Positions 22,878 through 33,336 of a DNA stretch of 64,000 bases are shown piece by piece. A program made the position numbers and the translations under genes. The notes beneath the pieces are model-generated. The model was given only the letters and a program-made list of their open reading frames with translations, was not told the DNA's origin and searched no databases. Every line of letters begins with the position of its first letter. The stretch's first letter is position 1. Origin of the DNA: Morganella morganii (GTDB lineage Bacteria; Pseudomonadota; Gammaproteobacteria; Enterobacterales; Enterobacteriaceae); NCBI RefSeq assembly GCF_019243775.1, contig NZ_CP069157.1, forward strand, positions 3,173,418 to 3,237,417, in the 5' to 3' direction.

Positions 22878-23729
22878 TTATTTGCTCATTGCCGCGACTT
22901 CTGCAGCGAAGTCAGCTTCAGCTTTCTCGATACCTTCACCCACTTCGAAACGGATGAATGCAGTCACGTCTGCTTTGTTTTCTTTCAGCAGGTCGCCGAC
23001 AGATTTGCTTGGTTCCATAACGAACGGCTGACCGGTCAGAGAGATTTCGCCGGTGAATTTGTTCATACGGCCGATAACCATTTTCTCTGCGATTTCCTGA
23101 GGTTTACCGGACTGCATTGCGATATCCAGCTGGATTTGTTTCTCGTGAGCAACAACATCAGCAGGAACATCTTCAGGTTTGGTATATTCAGGTTTGCTTG
23201 CCGCAACGTGCATAGCAATGTGTTTAACCAGTTCTTCGTTTGCGCCGGTTGCCGCAACCAGAACACCGATACGTGCGCCGTGCATGTAAGAACCGACCAT
23301 GTCGCCTTCTAAGATAGCAGCGCGACGGAAGCTGATGTTTTCACCGATTTTGGCAACCAGTGCAACACGCTGTTCTTCGAATTTCGCAACGATAGCTTCT
23401 GCATCAGCAGTTTTCTCAGCCATAACGAAATTCAGGATGTCCTGTGCGAATGCCAGGAAACCGGTATCTTTTGCAACGAAGTCTGTTTCACAGTTAACTT
23501 CGATCAGTGCGCCGAATTTAGCATCTGCGCTGACAGCAGATAAGATAACGCCTTCAGCAGCAACGCGGCCTGCTTTTTTCGCTGCTTTAGCCTGGCCGGA
23601 TTTACGCATGTTATCGATAGCTAATTCGATATCACCGTTTGCTTCAACCAGTGCTTTTTTACATTCCATCATACCTGCGCCAGTACGTTCACGCAGTTCT
23701 TTTACCAATGCAGCGGTAATTCCAGACAT
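22878..23729 (-). CDS. tsf: elongation factor Ts
   Basis: Guanine-nucleotide exchange factor for EF-Tu. The N-terminal UBA-like domain begins [20 protein letters not shown], and the [14 protein letters not shown] motif that inserts into EF-Tu is present. Length 283, as in E. coli. It is cotranscribed with rpsB across a 140-bp spacer. Confidence 0.98.
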   Translation of the reverse strand: MSGITAALVKELRERTGAGMMECKKALVEANGDIELAIDNMRKSGQAKAAKKAGRVAAEGVILSAVSADAKFGALIEVNCETDFVAKDTGFLAFAQDILNFVMAEKTADAEAIVAKFEEQRVALVAKIGENISFRRAAILEGDMVGSYMHGARIGVLVAATGANEELVKHIAMHVAASKPEYTKPEDVPADVVAHEKQIQLDIAMQSGKPQEIAEKMVIGRMNKFTGEISLTGQPFVMEPSKSVGDLLKENKADVTAFIRFEVGEGIEKAEADFAAEVAAMSK

Positions 23730-23796
23730 GTTATTTCCTCGATGAGCTCGCAGAAACTGTTTCTGCGGGGAGTTGTTCGTATATCAGATGCGTATA

Positions 23797-23816
23797 GGGA
23801 GCCATGACGGCTCCCT
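23797..23816 (-). other. hairpin in the rpsB-tsf spacer
   Basis: AGGGAGCC and GGCTCCCT form an 8-bp stem in the 140-bp spacer, without a T run. A second near-perfect palindrome, GCAGAAACTGTTTCTGC, lies closer to tsf around 23750-23766. Partial termination or processing between S2 and EF-Ts messages is a reasonable guess only. Confidence 0.45.
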
Positions 23817-23869
23817 AACCATTTGCAGCAATACCTGGTTAATAAGAGCGCTCAGAGAGCGGACTCAGA

Positions 23870-24720
<851 letters not shown>

Positions 24721-24952
24721 ATTTAAGTTTCCGGCAACCGGGCAAAATACACGGAATGCCGGCGCGCTTTATACCATAAAAGCCGCAGCGATACCACATT
24801 TTCTTCAGTTTTCATGCCGGCGGTTATCCGTTGTCCGCCGGGTTTCCGCGCAATGATTGGCATCCTTTTCTCCGGCTGATAACATACCGCGTTTCAGTAC
24901 CAGTATTCCTAAGTAAAGTCACGGGGCATTCCCGGTTCGGATATCAATAATT

Positions 24953-25750
24953 ATGGCAATCACAATCAAAACAGAAGACGACATCGCGAAGATGCGTGTC
25001 GCCGGTCGTCTTGCGGCCGAAGTGCTCGAAATTATCGCCCCGCATGTTGTGCCGGGTGTCAGTACCGGTGAACTCGACCGCATCTGCCACGAGCATATTA
25101 CGGTAAAACAGCAGGCTATTTCTGCCTGTCTCGGCTACCACGGCTTCCCGAAATCTGTCTGTATCTCCGTCAATGATGTGGTCTGCCACGGCATTCCGAG
25201 TGAAGATAAAATCTTAAAAAACGGCGATATTGTGAATATCGATGTCACTGTTATCAAAGACGGATTCCACGGCGACACCTCTGCCATGTTTATCGCCGGA
25301 AAACCGACGATTCAGGGCGAGCGTCTGTGCCGCGTGACACAGGAGAGCCTCTATCTGGCACTGCGTATGGTTAAACCGGGCATCCGCCTGCGGACTATCG
25401 GCGCGGCTATCCAGAAATTCGCGGAAGGCCATGATTATTCTGTCGTGCGCGATTACTGCGGTCACGGTATCGGCGAAGGTTTCCACGAGGAGCCGCAGGT
25501 GCTGCATTATGACGGCGATGACGGCGGTGTGGTGCTGAAAAAAGGCATGGCATTTACCATCGAACCGATGCTCAATACCGGCGATTACCGCATCCGTACC
25601 ATGAAAGACGGCTGGACTGTCAAAACCAAAGATCGCGGCTTATCCGCACAATATGAGCACACGCTGGTTGTCACCGATGACGGCTGTGAAATCATGACCC
25701 TGCGTAAAGATGAGGAAGGCGCGCTTTCCCGTATTCTCGTTGCGCAGTAA
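24953..25750 (+). CDS. map: methionine aminopeptidase type I
   Basis: Removes the initiator methionine from nascent proteins with small second residues. Pita-bread fold; metal ligands lie in VNIDVTVIKDGFHGDTS, in CGHGIGEGFHEEP, in FTIEPMLNTG and in a C-terminal QYEHT. Length 265 (E. coli 264). Divergent from rpsB, as in E. coli. A 76-bp gap leads to an unrecognised ORF instead of directly to glnD. Confidence 0.98.
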   Translation: MAITIKTEDDIAKMRVAGRLAAEVLEIIAPHVVPGVSTGELDRICHEHITVKQQAISACLGYHGFPKSVCISVNDVVCHGIPSEDKILKNGDIVNIDVTVIKDGFHGDTSAMFIAGKPTIQGERLCRVTQESLYLALRMVKPGIRLRTIGAAIQKFAEGHDYSVVRDYCGHGIGEGFHEEPQVLHYDGDDGGVVLKKGMAFTIEPMLNTGDYRIRTMKDGWTVKTKDRGLSAQYEHTLVVTDDGCEIMTLRKDEEGALSRILVAQ

Positions 25751-25826
25751 CCGCCCTGTATTCATGTCCGGCGCACATGCCGGGCATGATACCTCCCCGC
25801 CGTCAGGACGCTGAGGAATAACCGGA

Positions 25827-26543
25827 ATGACAACTTCCCCCCGGAAATCTGCCTGTATCATTATTGGTATTGTCACATTGATCCTGCTTGTCATGCTGAT
25901 ACCGTTTTATTTCCTGACCAAGTCATCCGGCTGGTGGCAGAAAGAGTTTGTCGCACGCGGGTATGCTGTCGGTGTGCAGATCCACCAGAATGTTTACGAA
26001 CTGAATCTGTTTGATCTGGCCTTTACCAAACCGGTGTTTGATCACCAGTCAGTGTATGTCCCGGCAAGCAGCCTCGGCTCCTATTTCACACTGGTTGCGT
26101 TGTCACAACAGTCGTTTCCGACGCGGAAAAACATTCTGCTGCCGACGGAAAATCCCTATTTCAACGGCCGGATCAGCATCACTGCCCTGAATATTGATAC
26201 CGCCGCGCTGGCAAGCGAGAGCAGACAGTACCTGAATGCCGGGGAGAGCTACCGCATCACCCGTCTGACTGCTTCACCGGACCGCTCTCTGTTCAGTTTC
26301 AGTACCGATGATAATGCGCCGGAAATACTGCAATCCTCCCCGTACCTGAAGGATATCGTCAATCAGGGCATGTGCCGCACTGACGGACAAAGCAACGGCT
26401 GCGGGATCGCCGAAGATACCTATATTAACCTCAGTGACGTCCTGCATAACTACTTCCGCAGCTGCCTGATTTACCGGGTGGATGATGAAAACAAACGCAT
26501 TATTCTGCAGTTTATCCCGATGCCGGGCCCTGTGCTGATATAA
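25827..26543 (+). CDS. unrecognised single-pass membrane protein between map and glnD
   Basis: I do not recognise this 238-residue protein. Residues about 9-31 (ACIIIGIVTLILLVMLIPF) form one strong membrane segment after a short basic N-terminus. This predicts an inside-start anchor with a large periplasmic domain. The domain is mixed alpha/beta in appearance and has three cysteines (C182, C191 and one in RSCLIY) that could form a disulfide. GAGGA lies about 9 nt before the ATG, and composition resembles the neighbours, so it looks like a real gene. It is on the same strand as map and glnD with gaps of 76 and 84 bp. No function is proposed. Confidence 0.8.
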   Translation: MTTSPRKSACIIIGIVTLILLVMLIPFYFLTKSSGWWQKEFVARGYAVGVQIHQNVYELNLFDLAFTKPVFDHQSVYVPASSLGSYFTLVALSQQSFPTRKNILLPTENPYFNGRISITALNIDTAALASESRQYLNAGESYRITRLTASPDRSLFSFSTDDNAPEILQSSPYLKDIVNQGMCRTDGQSNGCGIAEDTYINLSDVLHNYFRSCLIYRVDDENKRIILQFIPMPGPVLI

Positions 26544-26627
26544 CCCCGGCGGACCGGCAAAAAACTGGTTATTTCCCCGCTGACGCAGTAACCTTGCAGC
26601 AGAACACCTCTGCCACAAGGATCCCGC

Positions 26628-29282
26628 ATGGACAACGCCCGGAATACCGCATCAGCCCTGAAACCCGCCTCGCCGTTATCCTTTACTGATGATGATTTGC
26701 AGTTGCCTGTGCTGCGGGAGCACCTGGAGCATTACCGCCGCTGGCAGGCAGAGGCTTTCCTCGAAGGCCAGCCGGTTCATACCCTGCTGCTGACCCGCAG
26801 TGATTATATCGATCAGCTGCTGATCCGCCTGTGGCAGTTTTTCAGTTTTGATGAGGTGGCGGATTTCGCCCTGGTGGCGGTCGGCGGTTACGGTCGCCGG
26901 GAGCTGCACCCGTTGTCGGATATCGATATCCTGCTGCTGAGCAGAGCCCCGCTGCCGGAAGCACTCACGCCGAAAATCGGGGAGTTTATTGCCGTGCTGT
27001 GGGATCTGAAACTGACGGTCGGCCACAGTGTCCGTACCCTGGATGAGTGTATCCGCGAAGGACTCGGCGACCTGACTGTCGCCACCAACCTGATTGAATC
27101 GCGCCTTATCTGCGGCACTCTGCCGCTGTTCCTGCAGTTACAGCGGCAGATATTTAATGACAGCTTCTGGCCGTCACCGCGCTTTTTTGCCGCCAAACTG
27201 GCAGAGCAGAAAGAGCGCCACGCCCGCTATCACAGCACCAGTTATAACCTGGAACCGGATATCAAAAGCAGTCCGGGCGGGCTGCGTGATATCCATACCC
27301 TGCTCTGGGTGGCGCGCCGCCATTTCGGTGCGACGTCGCTGTATGAAATGGCCGGTTCCGGCTTCCTGACCGATGCCGAGCGGGAAGAGCTGAATGAATG
27401 TCTGGATATGCTCTGGCGCATCCGCTTTGCCCTGCATCTGTCTCTGAGCCGCTACGATAACCGCCTGCTGTTTGATCGCCAGCTCAGTGTGGCGGAGCAG
27501 CTCGGGTATGACGGCGAGCACAATCAGCCGGTCGAGCGGATGATGAAAGCCTATTACCGCGTCACCCGCCGCGTGTCCGAACTCAATGAAATGCTGCTGC
27601 AATTGTTCGACGAAGCCATTCTGCACGCAGGGCACCACGATACCCCCAAACCGCTTGATAAGGATTTTCAGCTGTACGGCCACCGTATCGGGCTTATCCG
27701 TGATTCGCTGTTCAGTGAGGATCCCGCTGCCATTATGCGGATGTTTTACCGCATGGCCTGTGATGACACCATCACCGGCATTCATTCCGGCACACTGCGT
27801 CAGCTGCGCCATGCCCGGCGGCATCTCAGCCGTCCGCTGATGGAGTATCCGGAGGCCAGAGAGCTGTTTATCGCGATCCTGCGCCATCCGCGCGGTGTGA
27901 GCGCCGCGTTTGTTCCGATGCACCGTCATGGTGTGCTGGGTGCCTATATGCCGCTGTGGGGCAATATTGTCGGGCAGATGCAGTTCGATCTGTTCCATGC
28001 CTATACCGTGGATGAACACACACTGCGGGTGCTGGGAAAAATCGATACTTTCAGGCTGGAATCCGAGCGGGTGAATCATCCGGTGTGTGTGGATGTCTGG
28101 CCGAAACTGCCGCAGCCGGAACTGCTGCGCCTGGCGGCTCTGTTCCACGATATCGCTAAGGGCAGACAGGGCGATCATGCCGTTCTTGGTGCGGCAGATG
28201 CACGGGAATTCTGTGAATATCACGACCTGAATGAAGCAGACACAGATCTGGTCAGCTGGCTGGTGGAAAAACACCTGCTGATGTCGGTGACCGCGCAGCG
28301 CCGGGATATTCAGGATCCGGAAGTGATCCGCACCTTTGCCGGTGAGGTGCAGAGCACAGAGCGGCTCCGTTACCTTATCTGCCTGACCGTTGCCGATATA
28401 TGGGCGACCAATGCCTCGCTCTGGAACGGCTGGCGGCGCAGTCTGCTGCGCGAACTGTTTATCAGCACCGAAAACCAGTTATTACGCGGAGTGCATAATA
28501 AACCGAATCTGCGCCAGCGGATCCGCCACCACCGCGACCGTGCACTGGCCCTGCTGCGTCAGGACGGTGCCGATGAGCAGAAACTGAACCGGTTCTGGTC
28601 GCGCTGTCATGCAGATTATTTTCTGCGCCATACCCCGGAACAGCTTGCCTGGCACGCCGGGGCACTGCTGAAAAATGATATGGCATCACCGCTGATCCTT
28701 ATCAGTAACCAGCGCAGCCACGGCGGCAGTGAAATTTTTATCTGGTGCAACGACCGCCCTTCCCTGTTTGCTTCGGTGGTCAGCGAGCTGGATCGCCGCA
28801 ATCTCAGTGTCCAGAACGCCCAGATTTTCACCAACCGCGACAATATGGCAATGGATTCCTTTGTGGTGCTGGAGCCGGACGGCAAGCCTCTCGCCGCCGA
28901 TCGCCATGACACTATCCGTAAAGCACTGGCCTGCGCGGTTACCACAGATTATGTACCGAACCACCGCACCCGGACCGCCCCCGCCAAATTGCGCCATTTT
29001 GATGTGCCGACGCGGGTGAAGTTTATTCACAATAAACGCGGCCTGCGCAGCTACATGGAATTATATGCGCTGGATAAACCCGGACTGCTGGCGCAGGTTG
29101 GTCAGATTTTTGCCGTACTCGGCCTTCAGTTGCACGGCGCGCGCATCACCACAACCGGCGAAAAAGTCGAGGATATTTTTATTCTGACGGATAAGGATAA
29201 TAAAGCGCTGGATAAAAATATTCAGGAAGAACTGACTGAACGGTTGACAAAAGCCCTCAATTCAAAGGATAAAACAGAGTAA
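26628..29282 (+). CDS. glnD: bifunctional uridylyltransferase / uridylyl-removing enzyme GlnD
   Basis: Nitrogen sensor that adds or removes UMP on PII proteins according to glutamine level. Nucleotidyltransferase motif [19 protein letters not shown] starts near residue 84; the HD hydrolase domain shows [13 protein letters not shown] near 505; two C-terminal ACT domains bind glutamine (about 700-780 and 805-880). Length 884 against 890. dapD follows 37 bp downstream, as in E. coli. Confidence 0.98.
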   Translation: MDNARNTASALKPASPLSFTDDDLQLPVLREHLEHYRRWQAEAFLEGQPVHTLLLTRSDYIDQLLIRLWQFFSFDEVADFALVAVGGYGRRELHPLSDIDILLLSRAPLPEALTPKIGEFIAVLWDLKLTVGHSVRTLDECIREGLGDLTVATNLIESRLICGTLPLFLQLQRQIFNDSFWPSPRFFAAKLAEQKERHARYHSTSYNLEPDIKSSPGGLRDIHTLLWVARRHFGATSLYEMAGSGFLTDAEREELNECLDMLWRIRFALHLSLSRYDNRLLFDRQLSVAEQLGYDGEHNQPVERMMKAYYRVTRRVSELNEMLLQLFDEAILHAGHHDTPKPLDKDFQLYGHRIGLIRDSLFSEDPAAIMRMFYRMACDDTITGIHSGTLRQLRHARRHLSRPLMEYPEARELFIAILRHPRGVSAAFVPMHRHGVLGAYMPLWGNIVGQMQFDLFHAYTVDEHTLRVLGKIDTFRLESERVNHPVCVDVWPKLPQPELLRLAALFHDIAKGRQGDHAVLGAADAREFCEYHDLNEADTDLVSWLVEKHLLMSVTAQRRDIQDPEVIRTFAGEVQSTERLRYLICLTVADIWATNASLWNGWRRSLLRELFISTENQLLRGVHNKPNLRQRIRHHRDRALALLRQDGADEQKLNRFWSRCHADYFLRHTPEQLAWHAGALLKNDMASPLILISNQRSHGGSEIFIWCNDRPSLFASVVSELDRRNLSVQNAQIFTNRDNMAMDSFVVLEPDGKPLAADRHDTIRKALACAVTTDYVPNHRTRTAPAKLRHFDVPTRVKFIHNKRGLRSYMELYALDKPGLLAQVGQIFAVLGLQLHGARITTTGEKVEDIFILTDKDNKALDKNIQEELTERLTKALNSKDKTE

Positions 29283-29319
29283 ATTCATCAAAGCACCAGA
29301 TAAAAGGAAACGAACACCG

Positions 29320-30144
29320 ATGCAGCAATTACAGGCCATTATTGAATCCGCCTTTGAAGATCGCGCCGCTGTGACACCGGCAACTGCCACCCCTGTACTG
29401 CGTGACGCAGTTAATCAGGTGATTGAGTTACTGGACAGCGGAAAACTGCGCGTCGCTGAAAAAATCGGCGGCACCTGGGTGACACATCAGTGGCTGAAAA
29501 AAGCAGTGCTGCTCTCTTTCCGTATCAGTGACAATCAGGTGATGGACGGGGCTGAATCCCGTTACTTTGATAAAGTCCCGATGAAATTCGCGGATTACGA
29601 CCAGGCGCGTTTTGAGCGCGAAGGGTTCCGTGTGGTACCGCCTGCGGCAGCCCGCCGTGGTGCGTTTATCGCCCGCAATACCGTACTGATGCCATCTTAC
29701 GTCAATATCGGTGCCTATGTGGATGAAGGCACGATGGTGGATACCTGGGCGACGGTCGGCTCCTGTGCGCAGATCGGTAAAAACGTGCATCTCTCCGGCG
29801 GTGTCGGTATCGGCGGGGTATTAGAGCCGTTACAGGCCAATCCGACCATTATCGAGGACAACTGCTTTATCGGCGCACGTTCCGAAGTGGTGGAAGGAGT
29901 GATTGTGGAAACCGGTTCCGTGATTTCCATGGGTGTGTATATCGGCCAGAGCACCAAAATTTATGATCGCGAAACCGGCGAAATCCATTACGGCCGTGTC
30001 CCGGCGGGCTCTGTGGTTGTCTCCGGTAATCTGCCGTCAAAAGATGGCCGTTACAGCCTCTATTGTGCGGTGATTGTCAAAAAAGTAGATGAAAAAACGC
30101 GCGGCAAGGTCGGAATTAATGAATTGTTACGCACCATAGACTAA
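29320..30144 (+). CDS. dapD: tetrahydrodipicolinate N-succinyltransferase
   Basis: Succinyl-CoA-dependent step of the lysine/diaminopimelate pathway. The N-terminal helical domain is followed by a left-handed beta helix (about 105-220) with repeats such as [20 protein letters not shown] and [12 protein letters not shown]. Length 274, as in E. coli. A clear terminator follows at 30151-30182. Confidence 0.98.
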   Translation: MQQLQAIIESAFEDRAAVTPATATPVLRDAVNQVIELLDSGKLRVAEKIGGTWVTHQWLKKAVLLSFRISDNQVMDGAESRYFDKVPMKFADYDQARFEREGFRVVPPAAARRGAFIARNTVLMPSYVNIGAYVDEGTMVDTWATVGSCAQIGKNVHLSGGVGIGGVLEPLQANPTIIEDNCFIGARSEVVEGVIVETGSVISMGVYIGQSTKIYDRETGEIHYGRVPAGSVVVSGNLPSKDGRYSLYCAVIVKKVDEKTRGKVGINELLRTID

Positions 30145-30150
30145 TCTCAG

Positions 30151-30182
30151 AAATAGCGGATAATAACTCCGCTATTTTTTTT
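30151..30182 (+). terminator. dapD terminator
   Basis: AAATAGCGGA pairs with TCCGCTATTT over a 7-nt loop, followed by a run of T. It ends the map-glnD-dapD direction before yaeH. Confidence 0.92.
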
Positions 30183-30251
30183 ATCCGTGCATCTTATCTT
30201 CCGCCTTTTGCGGCGGGAACAGGACAGAATAACAATCAATAGGTGGCGCAC

Positions 30252-30638
30252 ATGTACGACAATTTAAAAAGTCTGGGAATTACGCATCCTGAAGATATTG
30301 ATCGCTATACTCTTCGTCAGGAAGCGAACAACGACATTCTGAAAATCTATTTCCGCAAGGATAAAGGCGAGTTTTTCGCCAAGAGCGTGAAGTTTAAGTA
30401 CCCGCGTCAGCGCAAGACTATCCAGGATGCACAGGGTTTCAAAGAGATTAATGAGATCAACAGCAACCTGCGTTATGTCATCGAAGAGCTGGATACCATC
30501 TGCCAGCAGACAGAGAGCGCGATGCCGGAAATCGATCTGAAACGTAAGATCCTCGACGATCTCCGCCATCTGGAGCATGTGGTGTCCAATAAGATCGCTG
30601 AAATTGAAAGCGATCTGGAAAAACTGACCCGCAAGTAA
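30252..30638 (+). CDS. yaeH: DUF3461 family protein YaeH
   Basis: Conserved protein of unknown function, 128 residues as in E. coli. The start [10 protein letters not shown] at 30252 has AGGTGG 6 nt upstream; a GTG three codons earlier is possible but not conserved. The sequence is charged and helical, with KKFY-like blocks such as [19 protein letters not shown] and a coiled-coil-like C-terminus ending SDLEKLTRK. It sits next to dapD as in E. coli. It is the last gene of the '4 min' block before synteny changes. Confidence 0.95.
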   Translation: MYDNLKSLGITHPEDIDRYTLRQEANNDILKIYFRKDKGEFFAKSVKFKYPRQRKTIQDAQGFKEINEINSNLRYVIEELDTICQQTESAMPEIDLKRKILDDLRHLEHVVSNKIAEIESDLEKLTRK

Positions 30639-30646
30639 CCGGATGA

Positions 30647-30687
30647 AACACTGCCGCAGTGCTGCAAAGCTGCTGCGGCGTTGTTTT
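30647..30687. terminator. probable terminator between yaeH and yqcA
   Basis: AACACTGCCGCAG and CTGCGGCGTTGTTTT can pair around a GC-rich loop, between two convergent genes. The stem is imperfect, so confidence is moderate. Confidence 0.6.
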
Positions 30688-30693
30688 CCGTGA

Positions 30694-31143
30694 TCAGCTG
30701 ACCAGTGCCGCCCAGGTTTTCAGCCACGGCTGTGCAAACTCTTCCGGTGCAGCGACTTCCGCGCCGTCAATCACCAGCATCTCGCCGATGCGCTGCGCAT
30801 GCTGTTCCTGCAGTAACTCATTGAACTGATGGCCGCCACCGGCAAAATTATCATAACTGCTGTCGCCCAGCGCGATAATACCGTAGCGCAGTGACGGCTG
30901 ATAACCGATGTCATCCCGCAGACCCGCAAACAGTTCGCGGATATTATCCGGCAGATCGCCCTGTCCGGTGGTGGAGGTGATCACCAGTGCCACATCCGTA
31001 AGGTAATCTTTCCACTGTGACAGTTCCGGTTCATCAAATAACACCACTTCATGACCGGCCTGCTCCAGAATGGTCTGTGCCTCTTCACCCACAGCCAGCG
31101 AATTGCCGTAAACTGTGCCGATAAAAATACCGATACGTGCCAT
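30694..31143 (-). CDS. yqcA: flavodoxin-like protein YqcA
   Basis: Short-chain flavodoxin that should bind FMN and carry electrons; physiological partners are uncertain. The FMN phosphate loop is in GTVYGNSLAVGEEA, and STTGQGDLPDNIREL and LGDSSYDNFAGGG are the flavin-contacting loops. Length 149, identical to E. coli YqcA. It lies 41 bp downstream of truC in the truC-yqcC-yqcA group. Confidence 0.94.
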   Translation of the reverse strand: MARIGIFIGTVYGNSLAVGEEAQTILEQAGHEVVLFDEPELSQWKDYLTDVALVITSTTGQGDLPDNIRELFAGLRDDIGYQPSLRYGIIALGDSSYDNFAGGGHQFNELLQEQHAQRIGEMLVIDGAEVAAPEEFAQPWLKTWAALVS

Positions 31144-31184
31144 TATCCGTCCTTTTTCATCAGTAAAATCAAATTATTAATAAA

Positions 31185-31943
31185 TCAGGGTAATGTCCAG
31201 CCAAGCTGTTCTGCCACCCGCTGCCAGGTTTCATCGAAACCGGCATGCAGCACCAGCGACTCTCCGCTGACCGGGTGTGTCAGTACCAGTTCCGATGCAT
31301 GCAGCATCAGCCGGCGGCTGCCGAAATGTTCTGTGAATCCCCGGTTCTGACGCAGATCGCCGTGTGCGGTATCACCGATAATCGGATGCCGCAGATGCTG
31401 CATATGGCGGCGCAGCTGGTGTTTACGTCCGGTTTCCGGTTTCAGTTCCGTCAGGGTAAAACGGGATGTCGGGTAACGCCCGATAGCCACCGGACACTCC
31501 ACTTTCGCCAGCGGGCGGTAGTGTGTCACCGCCGGTTGCGCCGGTTTTTCCGCCGCAAATTTATCAGCGATTTTATCCAGCTCTTCCACCAGCGGGTAAT
31601 CCAGCGTCGCCGTTTCCTCTATCCAGCCGCGCACCACCGCATGATAGGTTTTCTGCATTTCATGCCGTTCAAGCTGCTGTGACAGCAGGCGCGCCACCTC
31701 TGATGACAGCCCCATCAGCAGCACGCCGGAAGTCGGTCTGTCGAGACGGTGAACCGGAAAAACATGCTGGCCTATCTGGTCGCGCAGTGTCTGCATCACA
31801 AACACTGTTTCATGACGGTCAAGCCAGCTGCGGTGTACCAGCCATCCGGCGGGTTTATTCACCGCGACGATATGTTCATCCTGATAACAGATTTCCAGTA
31901 ATGTTTTTTCCGGTAATGGTGTGTCCTGCAATGGTTGTGTCAC
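31185..31943 (-). CDS. truC: tRNA pseudouridine(65) synthase TruC
   Basis: RluA-family enzyme that makes pseudouridine 65 in tRNA-Ile and tRNA-Asp. The catalytic Asp68 is in PVHRLDRPTSGVLLM, and the ETGRKHQLRRHMQHLRHPI block is family typical. Length 252 (E. coli 260). Its ATG overlaps the yqcC stop by 4 bp, a sign of translational coupling. Confidence 0.95.
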   Translation of the reverse strand: MTQPLQDTPLPEKTLLEICYQDEHIVAVNKPAGWLVHRSWLDRHETVFVMQTLRDQIGQHVFPVHRLDRPTSGVLLMGLSSEVARLLSQQLERHEMQKTYHAVVRGWIEETATLDYPLVEELDKIADKFAAEKPAQPAVTHYRPLAKVECPVAIGRYPTSRFTLTELKPETGRKHQLRRHMQHLRHPIIGDTAHGDLRQNRGFTEHFGSRRLMLHASELVLTHPVSGESLVLHAGFDETWQRVAEQLGWTLP

Positions 31944-32263
31944 GCGAAAAGCCCGTCCAGCGCCCGTAAATGGTCAAGCAGCACCAGATAGCGTGCAGCC
32001 TGTTCGTCCCCTCTGTAGTGCTCTTCAAAATACGGGGCTATCTGAAAGGCGGACGGCAGTGCCGCGCCCTGTTCAATCATGGCATACAGGCGCGGGATAA
32101 GGATCCACTGTAACCACTCATGGGCATTCATGGTATCCACCGCAAACGGCAGTTCGCTTTCAAATGCTTCTGCTGCCGGAGGCTGCCCCTGCCACAGATC
32201 GACGGCGCGCATCTCGTTCTCGATGTCCGTCAGGATCGCAGTAATCTGCTGATGTTTTGTCAT
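31940..32263 (-). CDS. yqcC: conserved small protein YqcC
   Basis: Unknown function; 107 residues as in E. coli YqcC. Conserved features are WQGQPPAAEAFESELPFAVD, MNAHEWLQWILIPRLYAMI, and PYFEEHY. It is a compact, acidic, probably helical cytoplasmic protein. First gene of the yqcC-truC-yqcA unit, downstream of the csrB-position gap. Confidence 0.92.
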   Translation of the reverse strand: MTKHQQITAILTDIENEMRAVDLWQGQPPAAEAFESELPFAVDTMNAHEWLQWILIPRLYAMIEQGAALPSAFQIAPYFEEHYRGDEQAARYLVLLDHLRALDGLFA

Positions 32264-32409
32264 AACTGAAACCTGTTTACGCTGTAAAATTCATTTTCCG
32301 CAGCCAATGCCGCTGATATCTGTAGCGTAACATTGAGGTCAGATAAGTAAAAATCAATTCCTGTCCGGAAGACATAAAAAGGCATAACGGGGATTAGCGG
32401 GGGGATTAA

Positions 32410-32437
32410 AAACGAGGGGGAAAAATCCCCCTCGTTT
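32410..32437 (-). terminator. strong terminator in the syd-yqcC gap
   Basis: AAACGAGGGGG and CCCCCTCGTTT form a perfect 11-bp stem with a 6-nt loop; on the minus strand it is followed by TTTTTAATC. It lies 240 bp past the syd stop, farther than expected for syd alone, which supports a separate transcript ending here. Confidence 0.88.
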
Positions 32438-32570
32438 CTAATAAAATAACATCCTGTCTCTGCTGAAAATACATCCGTGTATTTCCGTCCACTTCCTTAT
32501 GGGCACAGACAGCATGCCGCAGCACTGCGTGACAGGCAATAATACCGGCGGGAAATCACGGTAGTACAGG
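32410..32570 (-). ncRNA. candidate CsrB-like small RNA at the csrB locus
   Basis: In E. coli the CsrA-sequestering RNA CsrB is encoded leftward between syd and yqcC. This 413-bp gap (32264-32676) has no ORF. On the minus strand, GGA motifs cluster between 32490 and 32450: AGGAAG, TGGACGGAAA, ACGGAT and CAGGAT. One sits in the loop of AATACA-CGGA-TGTATT, the classic CsrA-binding shape. The segment ends in a perfect 11-bp terminator at 32410-32437. A TAATAT box lies at 32572-32577. It has far fewer GGA motifs than E. coli CsrB, so it may be a reduced or unrelated RNA. The rest of the gap shows nothing clear. Confidence 0.4.
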
Positions 32571-32676
32571 AATATTAATTCAATGAATTTACTGCTTATT
32601 TTCAGTAAACCATGATTTTACGGCAGACCGTATTACAGCCATCACCGGTAAAATCCCACACCGCTGTCAGTGATAT

Positions 32677-33228
32677 TTATGCTGTGCATACCGCCGTCAG
32701 CTGTGACAGAAATGATGCCGTATCCGCCGCCAGCACCCGGCGCTTTGTGGTACCGAACGTTTCGAGGATCACTTCACCGTTCAGGTTACAGACAGAAATC
32801 ATGTCAAATTCTGATTCCAGTGTGGCGATAAACTGTGTCGGCGGCAGTTTCAGACGGCGCTGCGTGACCAGATGACCAATCAGGTTTTCCTGTAAGCGGA
32901 TAAAATCATCCTCACTCCAGACCTGCACCAGACTGAGCTGAATATCCTCAAAAACAGCCTGCATATCCCCCGCAAACTGCTGCGTGTAGAATTCACTGAT
33001 ATCCGGGTGCAGCTGAATATCCAGCGCTTTCTCAACCGGCTGCAAATGCTTGTCTGCGGTGAATTCCGCCGGTTCCCAGTACACACACTCATCACCGGTG
33101 CGGATAATACACGGGGAAGGAATACCATAAAGATCGTGACTGATCGGCGGTAAACCTGTTTTTTCCTGCCATAAACCGACATAATGCCGGGTAAACTGAT
33201 GTAACGCCTGAGAAACTGTGCGGGTCAT
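32677..33228 (-). CDS. syd: SecY-interacting protein Syd
   Basis: Cytoplasmic-face protein that binds SecY and monitors translocon assembly. I take the ATG at 33228 (MTRTVSQALHQFTRHYVGLW), giving 183 residues (E. coli 181); a further in-frame ATG lies 7 codons upstream. The conserved core includes YGIPSPCI, FYTQQFAGDM, and WSEDDFIRLQENLIGHLVTQ. It is divergent from queF, with a 108-bp promoter region between. Confidence 0.95.
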   Translation of the reverse strand: MTRTVSQALHQFTRHYVGLWQEKTGLPPISHDLYGIPSPCIIRTGDECVYWEPAEFTADKHLQPVEKALDIQLHPDISEFYTQQFAGDMQAVFEDIQLSLVQVWSEDDFIRLQENLIGHLVTQRRLKLPPTQFIATLESEFDMISVCNLNGEVILETFGTTKRRVLAADTASFLSQLTAVCTA

Positions 33229-33336
33229 ATCGCAAAACCTGTTAAACATAAAAGTATCATGCCGCTATAGTAACGTATGACAGACTGTATTGGCGACAGG
33301 CGGTACTATTTTTCACCTGAGGTAAAAGGGTTATTT

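Noticed and set aside
27174..28274. 366-codon open frame antisense to glnD
   Set aside because: Shadow frame; glnD itself is intact and recognisable across this interval.
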